Shown: positions 1-4,724 of the stretch, piece after piece
How positions within the stretch are numbered: position 1 is the first letter of the stretch
Layout: every line of letters starts with the position of its first letter
Assembly: GCA_041493205.1 (NCBI GenBank)
Contig: JBGPYM010000100.1
Coordinates: 1 to 10,296, forward strand
DNA length: 10,296 nucleotides
Origin: JBGPYM01 sp041493205
GTDB lineage: Bacteria; Bacteroidota; Ignavibacteria; UBA10030; UBA6906
Reading direction: 5' to 3'
Notes under the pieces: model-generated
Seen by the model: the letters and a program-made list of their open reading frames with translations, nothing else
What the model was told of the DNA's origin: nothing
The model's database searches: none
Made by a program: the position numbers and the translations under genes

Positions 1-369
1 AGCTCTCCAAGTACAAAGGCAATCACCTCTTCGTGTGCATCGAGACGACCGGCGAGCTTATTCTCAAGTTTCTCGAGTTTTTCTGCAAGGGCCTTTGTCG
101 TTGTGAAAGTTTCCCTCACCCTCACGCCCCCTCTTTTTTGATATCGCACCTTGCGATGTCAAAGATTCAGACTCATCTCTTGTGAGCTGGAACATGAAAT
201 CGCTTGGAAACCTTTTCACGTTCCGTTTGACGGCCTCATTTAGCCTCGATGTAGGGATATCGTAGATCTTCGCTAGATCTGTATCAAGTATGACCCGATT
301 ACTTCGTACGCGCCGGATTACAGATTCGATATCTGTCGGCTTTGAAGCCAGTCTTTTCACTCTTTTCAT
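1..369 (-). pseudogene. ORF6N-domain protein, internally deleted and frameshifted; 3' end beyond window
   Basis: Read leftwards from ATG 367-369, which has an AGAGG ribosome site just upstream. The first ~80 residues match an ORF6N domain, a DNA-binding module of phage and mobile-element regulators: 'RVILDTDLAKIYDIPTSRLN', then the NVKRFPSDFMFQLT block and 'ISKKRG'. In intact family members this is followed by a conserved block of about 40 residues (GGRRY..AFTEHG...) and a C-terminal coiled coil. Here the block is missing. From about position 119 downwards another frame encodes a typical ORF6N coiled-coil end ('VRETFTTTKALAEKLEKLE', then 'NKLAGRLDAHEEVIAFVLGE'). The original frame runs into a stop at 64-66. 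The junction lies near 113-132 and contains a tandem GTGAGG repeat. I infer a deletion of roughly 120 bp that is out of frame, so the gene is dead. A longer reading from 444 adds an N-terminal stretch unlike the family. Confidence 0.8.
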
Positions 370-429
370 GGTTCCTCTGGGGGAATGCTTGATGTTCACA
401 GGAGTGCGACTTGGCAGGCTGTTCGAAAG

Positions 430-457
430 CATATAAGCCTGCACGCGACCTACGCAA
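430..457 (-). promoter_or_regulatory. possible promoter of the ORF6N remnant
   Basis: On the minus strand, TTGCGT (452-457) and TATATG (430-435) are separated by 16 bases and lie about 60 bases upstream of the preferred ATG at 369. Both hexamers are only partial matches to the sigma-70 consensus, so this is a weak prediction. Confidence 0.25.
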
Positions 458-678
458 GTGCGGGTGTACCGGGGAGGGGAGTGATTGAGTTATGAAGCGG
501 AAATCGGGCTGGCGATGAATGATGCGGGCCTGCCAATTGTGAATCGTAGTGGAGAAAACGAAATCCCGGTCGATCCCTCCTCCATCTGCGGGTCCATCTC
601 ACAGAGCCGCGGTGCTTCGGTTTTCCCCCCTAACACCGCGCGGGATCGAGCCGGGATTTCCTGCTTCAACAATCGACC

Positions 679-714
679 GGCACCCCATCCCGCCGGGGGA
701 CAAGACGGGGTGCC
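679..714. repeat. inverted repeat, 11-bp arms
   Basis: Arms GGCACCCCATC (679-689) and GACGGGGTGCC (704-714) are complementary at 10 of 11 positions. The odd pair would be a G-U wobble in a minus-strand transcript, so the hairpin is slightly better in that direction. No T-run follows on either strand, so it is not an obvious terminator. Its role is unknown. Confidence 0.45.
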
Positions 715-776
715 AGGTTGCGCATCGTTGCCGTTCCGGAGAATCTCCTGAACCTGCAACTATGTGCTTCGATTCA

Positions 777-810
777 GGCGGCGCGGCCAGGTTCCGCGGC
801 CGCCTTTGTT
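777..810 (+). terminator. terminator-like hairpin
   Basis: GGCGGC (777-782) pairs with GCCGCC (799-804), and GCGG (783-786) with CCGC (794-797). One base (798) is bulged and the loop is 7 bases (787-793). TTTGTT follows. The shape fits a weak intrinsic terminator. No gene is seen just upstream on the plus strand, so it may insulate the operon from stray transcription or be coincidental. Confidence 0.3.
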
Positions 811-940
811 GATAATACGTCACCCCCGGCCTTTTTACGAACGAGGATCAAAGTTTTTTTTGAACAGAGGGAAGCTTCTCCGTTGCCCGCGGGCAGCTTA
901 TGCGCCCGCCCTTTGAGCTCCTCCGGAGCGGAAAAATCAG

Positions 941-982
941 ACACGACAAATTTGTTACAACAGCTCTTGACAACACGACAAA
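941..982 (+). repeat. direct repeat ACACGACAAA, two copies 32 bp apart
   Basis: Identical 10-mers occur at 941-950 and 973-982. The second is the left arm of the operator palindrome. The 32-bp offset is close to three helical turns, so both copies face the same side of the DNA. The upstream copy is followed by AATT and TGT, a degenerate version of the palindrome with the same 4-base centre. This suggests a second, weaker site for the same repressor. Confidence 0.45.
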
Positions 983-995
983 AATGTCGTATTGT
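967..995 (+). promoter_or_regulatory. promoter of the polymerase operon
   Basis: A perfect -35 box TTGACA (967-972), a 17-base spacer and a -10 box TATTGT (990-995) give a near-consensus sigma-70 promoter. Transcription would start near 1001-1003, about 16 bases before the ATG at 1018, which leaves a short leader with GGTGA (1009-1013). It drives the whole downstream set, because spacing inside the operon leaves little room for other promoters. Confidence 0.75.
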
Positions 996-996
996 T
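969..996. promoter_or_regulatory. palindromic operator overlapping the promoter (LexA-like position)
   Basis: ACGACA (975-980), four A's, then TGTCGT (985-990) is a perfect 6+6 palindrome sitting exactly between the -35 and -10 boxes. Extending the arms to 12 bases each (969-980 and 985-996) keeps 10 of 12 positions complementary, and the extension covers half of the -35 box and most of the -10 box. A repressor bound here would block polymerase. Y-family polymerase operons are commonly controlled by LexA, so LexA is the leading candidate. The motif does not match a LexA consensus I can name, so the regulator is inferred. Confidence 0.6.
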
Positions 997-1017
997 TTTC
1001 CAACAAATGGTGACCTC

Positions 1018-1269
1018 ATGACCCGCATCGAACGCCTGTACGCCTCCTCCCCCGCCGAGTGCTGCATCTGCGAACAACCGCTGACTGTCCGCGCGCTGGA
1101 GGAATTTTATGGAATGACCGATGACACGCTCTGCGCCGATATACATTGCCCCTCCTGCGCCGCGCGCTGTCTGAGGCTCTGCCACGAATGTTCCTGCCGC
1201 TACACCGCGGATCCGGCAGGTGTCTGCGGAGAATGTGCATCAGCCTATGCGCACGTTCTTCCTTCTTGA
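1018..1269 (+). CDS. 12-cysteine putative zinc-binding mini-protein (83 aa), first gene of the operon
   Basis: I do not recognise the family. The 83-residue product has 12 cysteines at 15, 16, 18, 39, 44, 47, 51, 55, 58, 60, 70 and 73. They form four CxxC pairs (15-18, 44-47, 55-58, 70-73), as in zinc ribbons or treble clefs, and histidines occur at 43 and 56. There is no signal peptide, so it should be cytoplasmic. The ATG at 1018 lies about 16 bases after the predicted transcription start and behind GGTGA. The frame is open further upstream to 718, but that part lies in the promoter and is not coding. The 3' end overlaps the next gene by 23 bases, implying translational coupling. Binding of DNA or a polymerase partner through zinc knuckles is plausible but unproven. 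Confidence 0.75.
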   Translation: MTRIERLYASSPAECCICEQPLTVRALEEFYGMTDDTLCADIHCPSCAARCLRLCHECSCRYTADPAGVCGECASAYAHVLPS

Positions 1270-2443
1270 CATCGACTGCTTCTTCGCCTCTGTTGAGATG
1301 GCGCTGAACCCCGCTCTCCGCGGCGTGCCGCTCTGCGTGGGCGGGCAGCGCGGCGACCGGGGCATCGTCGCCTGTCCCAACTATGAGGCGAGGAAGTACG
1401 GTGTGCGGACCGCCATGCCGCTCCGCACCGCCGCGCGGATGCTCCCCCCCGAAGCGGTCTTCCTGCGGGGCAAGTACAAAGTGTATGGCGAATACTCGGA
1501 CAGGGTGATGGCGATCCTGGCCGGCTTCACGCCGGATATCGAACAGGTGAGCGTGGATGAGGCATATATGGACGTGACCGGCTGCCTGCATTTCTGGGGA
1601 CACGACCCCCGCCGGATGGCGGCGGCGATACAGGAACGGATCCGGCAGGAATGCGGGCTCAGCGTTTCGATCGGCGGCGCGGCCAACAGGACGTGTGCAA
1701 AGATCGCGGCAAGCGTACACAAGCCCGGAGGACTCGTGATCGTCCCCCCCGGAACGGAGCGGGAGTTTCTTGCGCCGCTCCCCGTGGAGGCGGTTCCCGG
1801 CATCGGCACGAAAACGGCCCCGGTACTCCATACCTGCGGCATCAGGACGGTGGGAGAGGCGATGACACGTGCGGAACGGCACGGGAACGGCGGGGGAGAG
1901 CGCGTGAATGCCCTCTGCCGCCAGATCGCTTCCTGTGCGGTCCCCTCCGAAGAACCGATCACCGCGCACGACCATGTGGAAAAATCGATCTCCCGCGACA
2001 GAACATTCGGGGAGGATACCGGCGACACAGGACAGATCCGGGCGACGCTTTATTACCTGACCGAACGCTGCTGCAAAACGCTCCGGCAGGACGAACTCAT
2101 AGCAACGACCGTAACCGTGCGGGTGCGCTTCACCGACTTCGCAACGGTGCAGAAACAGGCGTCGCTTGCCGCCCCCTCCTCCAACGAGGAAGATCTGTTT
2201 GTCGCCGCGCTCCGGCTGCTGGCGCTCCTTCTCCCCGCCTCCGCGCGCATCCGCCTGGTGGGAGTAAAGGTCTCGCAGCTCTCGCCTGCCGCCGGAGAAC
2301 AGCTCCCCCTCGATATCGTGCCGGCGGAAAAAATCAGCACACTGCACCGGCGGCTCGATGCGCTGCAGACACGCTACGGATACACCAGCATCCGGTGGGG
2401 GATTACCTGCGGTGTCGCGGAGCGGCGGGAGGAACGGGAATGA
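1247..2443 (+). CDS. dinB: Y-family DNA polymerase IV (DinB type), translesion synthesis
   Basis: Error-prone polymerase that copies past damaged bases. The 398-residue protein starts 'MRTFFLLDIDCFFASVE', aligning without gaps with E. coli Pol IV: metal ligand D8, D10, steric-gate F13. The palm motif SVDEAYMD supplies D104 and E105, so the active site is complete, unlike many ImuB proteins. The helix-hairpin-helix 'VEAVPGIGTKTAPVL' and the little-finger region follow. Near the C-terminus, QLPLD (352-356) sits where Pol IV proteins carry the beta-clamp motif QL(S/D)LF, ahead of a helix ending in TRYGYTSIR. In-frame GTG codons at 1220 and 1235 are alternative starts; ATG 1247 gives the family's normal N-terminus. 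The gene overlaps its upstream neighbour by 23 bases and the next gene by an ATGA junction, so translation is probably coupled. Confidence 0.93.
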   Translation: MRTFFLLDIDCFFASVEMALNPALRGVPLCVGGQRGDRGIVACPNYEARKYGVRTAMPLRTAARMLPPEAVFLRGKYKVYGEYSDRVMAILAGFTPDIEQVSVDEAYMDVTGCLHFWGHDPRRMAAAIQERIRQECGLSVSIGGAANRTCAKIAASVHKPGGLVIVPPGTEREFLAPLPVEAVPGIGTKTAPVLHTCGIRTVGEAMTRAERHGNGGGERVNALCRQIASCAVPSEEPITAHDHVEKSISRDRTFGEDTGDTGQIRATLYYLTERCCKTLRQDELIATTVTVRVRFTDFATVQKQASLAAPSSNEEDLFVAALRLLALLLPASARIRLVGVKVSQLSPAAGEQLPLDIVPAEKISTLHRRLDALQTRYGYTSIRWGITCGVAERREERE

Positions 2444-3318
2444 CGCCGCGCCGGGAAGACATCCGCGAACGGCTGCTCCCGCGCCTGCGGGCCTGGAGCC
2501 GCCACGGCATCCACATCGGCCTGTCGCCCCGCACGCCGCCGCCCTGGAGTGCATTGCTCGATCCTGCACACGACGGCTCGCTCCGCACCTATGCGAAGTT
2601 TTTTGATACCGCGCTCCTCCATGTCGGTCCGGGCTTTGTGCTCGATGCCGCAACGCTGGCGCGGATGCAGCAGGAGACGCACGAGGATTTCGGATGGACG
2701 GTGGTCCTTGCCGACGAACACATGCTCTACCGGTTTCCGTACGGGCACCCCGACCGGAACAGGCGCGGCGCGCTGAACCCCCGCTTCCTCGATCCCGGCG
2801 GCACCGCCGGCGCCGTCACTCCGCTCCTGCAGCAGTGCGCCCCGCACGTGCGTGCCGTGGTGCTGTGCATCGGCCCCATCCACCGGACGGAAGCGCTCCG
2901 CTTCGAAGACTTTCATGATGCGGTCGTCCGCTGCCTCGATGCGCTCCCGCCGGAATGCCGTTATGCGGTCGAGACCGCACGCACGGACTTCGTGCTGCCG
3001 GCGTACAGGGAATCCCTGCGTGCACGGAATGTCGCCCGCGTCCTCACCGGCCCGCAGCTGCTCGACGCCCTGCAAATGCCCGGTGCATGCACCGCCGGCC
3101 TCTGTGTGCTGCGCACCGCCTGCCTTGCGGCGGAAGAGGAGGGGGAAGAATGGCTCGGCGTACGGGAAACAATCCGCCGCTGCCTCGACGAAGGCACAAC
3201 ACTCTATGCGTATTGCGGCGGCGCAGCGGACGGAGGACCGGAGGAGCTGGTGCGGCTGCTCGCGGGGCTCGACGGCGAACTGGCGCGGCGGTCCCCCATC
3301 AGACGAAGGGCGGCGTAA
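2440..3318 (+). CDS. DUF72 (YecE-like) family protein, divergent
   Basis: The 292-residue product shows the DUF72 pattern: an early 'YAKFFDTALLHVGPGF' strand-loop (family form YA..FNTVE.N.TFY), then the 'ETHEDFGWTVVLADE' segment. Its best match is 'LPPECRYAVETARTDFVLP' at about 168-186, followed by an LRARNVARVLTG strand, where the family has RYAVE.R...W...L...N.A.V. DUF72 proteins are TIM-barrel-like with unknown biochemical function, and some bind iron-sulphur or DNA-repair partners by prediction only. The usual N-terminal GTSGW and C-terminal NN.Y elements are not preserved here (GLSPRTPPPW; AYCGGAADGG). The start is firm: GGGAGGA (2427-2433) lies 6 bases before an ATG that overlaps the dinB stop in ATGA. 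Only three bases separate it from the next gene. Its presence inside a translesion operon suggests a role in damage tolerance. Confidence 0.6.
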   Translation: MTPRREDIRERLLPRLRAWSRHGIHIGLSPRTPPPWSALLDPAHDGSLRTYAKFFDTALLHVGPGFVLDAATLARMQQETHEDFGWTVVLADEHMLYRFPYGHPDRNRRGALNPRFLDPGGTAGAVTPLLQQCAPHVRAVVLCIGPIHRTEALRFEDFHDAVVRCLDALPPECRYAVETARTDFVLPAYRESLRARNVARVLTGPQLLDALQMPGACTAGLCVLRTACLAAEEEGEEWLGVRETIRRCLDEGTTLYAYCGGAADGGPEELVRLLAGLDGELARRSPIRRRAA

Positions 3319-3321
3319 ACC

Positions 3322-4023
3322 ATGGATGCGACGTCACACGACTCCTACGCACTGCTGGTGCAGCAGTTCAAAGCGGCCCCTCCCGGCAAGCTCTACTGCC
3401 TGCACGGGACCGGCAGCGTCTTCCGCATGTCGCTCGCCGCCGCGGCCCATGTGCTGCTGAACGGCATGCCGGTCACGCTGGTCGACGGGACCAACCGCTT
3501 CGATGCCTACTACCTGGCGGAGTTTGCACGGAAACACGCCGGAACAGATCGCGACGGTCGCCGGATGACGCCGGACGACCTCCTGGACAACATTTTCATC
3601 TCCCGCGCGTTCACCTGCTACCAGATGGAAGCGGTGATCACCGAACGCCTCCCCGCCTTCGTCCGCCGGAGCGGATCGCCGGTGGTCGTGATTTTCGGAC
3701 TGCTCGATACGTTTTACGACGAGCAGGCGCCTCTGTTTGAAGTCCGGGCGGGACTGGGGCGCATCATGGAGGCCCTCCGCCGCCTGCGCGCCGCCAACGT
3801 GGCCGTCCTGCTCGCCTCCATGGATGTGAAACTCGCCTCCAGTGAACGGAACGCCCTCTTTCCCCACCTCCTGACCGTCATGGACCGCGTCTATCACGTG
3901 GTCGACCAGGATGGCCGGCAACGCATCCGCACGGGAGCAAGAAATGAACCACAGAGTCACAGAGACACAGAGAGTAAATTACCTGACAGAGCAGGTCATC
4001 GGCTTTTGCATCGACATTCATAA
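3322..4023 (+). CDS. RecA-fold ATPase-like protein with degenerate P-loop (ImuA/RadB-like role inferred)
   Basis: The 233-residue protein has the RecA-core layout. A P-loop-position segment 'LYCLHGTGSVFRMSLAAAA' (24-42) is followed by the 'VTLVDGTNRFDAYYLAEFAR' strand and helix (51-70). The latter is typical of RecA/RadB-like ATPases, in which a gene-encoded 'D/E' strand follows the nucleotide loop. Then come 'ISRAFTCYQ' and a Walker B-like strand 'PVVVIFGLLDTFYDE' (120-134). The Walker A consensus GxxxxGK(S/T) is not met: the lysine is absent and F34-R35-M36 stands in its place, so ATP hydrolysis is doubtful. ImuA, the partner of ImuB and DnaE2, is also a RecA-like protein acting beside translesion polymerases; I infer a similar scaffold role. 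Residues from about 210 onward (PQSHRDTESK...) are encoded by the inserted GxxExxY unit, so the native C-terminus has been replaced. Confidence 0.65.
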   Translation: MDATSHDSYALLVQQFKAAPPGKLYCLHGTGSVFRMSLAAAAHVLLNGMPVTLVDGTNRFDAYYLAEFARKHAGTDRDGRRMTPDDLLDNIFISRAFTCYQMEAVITERLPAFVRRSGSPVVVIFGLLDTFYDEQAPLFEVRAGLGRIMEALRRLRAANVAVLLASMDVKLASSERNALFPHLLTVMDRVYHVVDQDGRQRIRTGARNEPQSHRDTESKLPDRAGHRLLHRHS

Positions 4024-4339
4024 AACGCTCGGTCCAGGATTGCTCGAGTCAATCTATGAAGAGTGCCTCTGCCATGATCTGAGCATCGGAGGCATGAGCT
4101 TCGAGAGACAAAAACCTCTGCCAGTGACATACAAAGGGGTGCAACTGGATTGCGGCTATCGGCTTGACATTATCGTTGAGGAAAACTTGCTCCTGGAACT
4201 GAAATCGGTGGCAACACTTATACCGGTGCATGAGGCACAGGTGCTTACGTATCTCAAACTCTCCGGTATACGCGTAGGGTTACTCGTAAACTTTAATGTG
4301 CCGATGCTTGTCAACGGCCTGAAGCGGTTCATTCTCTAG
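3944..4339 (+). CDS. GxxExxY family protein (PD-(D/E)XK-like fold)
   Basis: The 131-residue protein contains the signature GLLESIY (G32, E35, Y38) within 'LGPGLLESIYEECL'. A PD-(D/E)XK-like nuclease core follows: D75 in YRLDII, E85 and K87 in LLLELKS, then Q99 in EAQVLTYL. All three catalytic-type residues are present, so nuclease activity is possible, but function in this family is unknown to me. The start is ATG 3944, with GGGAG (3933-3937) six bases upstream; that ribosome site belongs to the 3' end of the interrupted RecA-like gene. The gene overlaps the RecA-like frame by 80 bases. It sits inside inverted repeats and differs from its neighbours in composition, so I read it as a guest rather than part of the polymerase system. 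Confidence 0.9.
   Translation: MNHRVTETQRVNYLTEQVIGFCIDIHKTLGPGLLESIYEECLCHDLSIGGMSFERQKPLPVTYKGVQLDCGYRLDIIVEENLLLELKSVATLIPVHEAQVLTYLKLSGIRVGLLVNFNVPMLVNGLKRFIL
3948..3974 (+). repeat. left terminal inverted repeat of the GxxExxY cassette
   Basis: It begins ACCACAGAGTCACAGAGACA and is complementary to 4385-4411 with three mismatches (its positions 10, 14 and 27). It is read as codons 2-11 of the GxxExxY protein (NHRVTETQR) and, in another frame, as the tail of the RecA-like protein. Confidence 0.8.
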
Positions 4340-4384
4340 CACGGAGCCCTATCCGGGGTGATTTTTTCTTTTACCCTATAATCT

Positions 4385-4411
4385 TTCTCTGTGTCTCCGT
4401 GTCTCTGTGGT
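4385..4411 (-). repeat. right terminal inverted repeat of the GxxExxY cassette
   Basis: On the minus strand it begins ACCACAGAGACACGGAGACA, matching the left repeat at 24 of 27 bases. It lies 45 bases after the GxxExxY stop codon and is non-coding. Confidence 0.8.
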
Positions 4412-4436
4412 AATCTTATCTTTTTCCGGGGGCTCT

Positions 4437-4724
4437 ATGGGAAGAACCGTACCCACATTCACCATGGTCATCCAGCAGGAAATGGAAAGCTGGGGGAAGT
4501 TCCGCCGCGGTCTGCGCAAGGAAGACCAGGATGCGCTCGATGACCTCTTCCGCGCCGCCCGGCTGCAGCTCGCCGGCAGCGCCTACGCCGCCCGGCCGAT
4601 CCCCTTCGAAAGCATCGCCATGTGCATGCTCCTGGCCCAGCACAGAATGATCATCAGGCTGCAGCAGAGGGTGGACCAACTGGAAACGGCGCATGACGAC
4701 GACAATCACCGGGTGGCTGTTTGA
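4437..4724 (+). CDS. small 'MGRT(V/I)PT' protein next to PolB2 (95 aa)
   Basis: The protein begins 'MGRTVPTFTMVIQQEMESW', continues with FRRGLRKEDQDALDDLF and 'ARPIPFESIAMCMLLAQHR', and ends in a short coiled-coil-like helix (LQQRVDQLE). Small proteins with the same MGRT.PT opening and RRALR-type helix occur in archaea and bacteria, and I believe they are annotated as an uncharacterised DUF (possibly DUF8156). Function is unknown. ATG 4437 is chosen because it gives the family N-terminus and follows GGGGG (4428-4432); an in-frame GTG at 4407 lies inside the inverted repeat. Its last 32 bases overlap the polymerase gene, which implies coupled translation and a likely accessory or subunit role. 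Confidence 0.75.
   Translation: MGRTVPTFTMVIQQEMESWGKFRRGLRKEDQDALDDLFRAARLQLAGSAYAARPIPFESIAMCMLLAQHRMIIRLQQRVDQLETAHDDDNHRVAV

Larger units (their letters stand above)
445..966. other. gene-free stretch upstream of the polymerase operon
   Basis: Several open frames of 70-90 codons cross this region on both strands. None has a good ribosome site, a recognisable motif or family-like composition, and they overlap one another as chance frames in GC-rich DNA do. I see no tRNA T-loop signature and no rRNA-like segment. What it does hold is an inverted repeat at 679-714, a terminator-like hairpin at 777-810, a perfect 12-bp palindrome TGCCCGCGGGCA at 884-895, and the upstream half of a direct repeat (941-950) belonging to the operon control region. 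Confidence 0.6.
3948..4411 (+). mobile_element. 464-bp GxxExxY cassette with terminal inverted repeats
   Basis: Two 27-base repeats in opposite orientation (3948-3974 and 4385-4411) match at 24 of 27 positions and begin ACCACAGAG. They enclose the GxxExxY gene almost exactly. The interior is visibly poorer in G+C than the polymerase genes on both sides. The left repeat lies inside the 3' end of the RecA-like gene and the right one just before the 'MGRT' gene. The unit therefore interrupts an otherwise compact operon: gaps elsewhere are -32 to +3 bases, whereas here genes are pushed apart. I see no target-site duplication and no transposase, so any mobility would need help in trans. Confidence 0.6.

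Noticed and set aside
485..823. Short open frames of 74-89 codons on both strands
   Set aside because: They overlap each other, lack ribosome sites and have no family-like composition; treated as non-coding.
884..895. Perfect 12-bp palindrome TGCCCGCGGGCA as an operator
   Set aside because: It is more than 70 bases upstream of the -35 box, is pure GC-type sequence that arises readily by chance here, and has no second copy.
1016..2653. 545-codon open frame on the minus strand opposite dinB
   Set aside because: Antisense to a well-supported Y-family polymerase; composition is rich in R, G, A and H without motifs.
1651..3318. A fused 555-codon reading covering part of dinB and the DUF72-like gene
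   Set aside because: The first part is an out-of-frame reading of dinB. The real gene begins at the ATGA junction at 2440 with its own ribosome site.
4340..4370. CCC-TATCC-GGG followed by T's after the GxxExxY gene as a terminator
   Set aside because: The stem is only three pairs, too weak to call.
4377..4382. TATAAT near the right end of the GxxExxY cassette as an outward promoter
   Set aside because: No -35-like hexamer occurs at 16-18 bases upstream (the sequence there is CGGGGT-like) and there is no extended -10 TGn.
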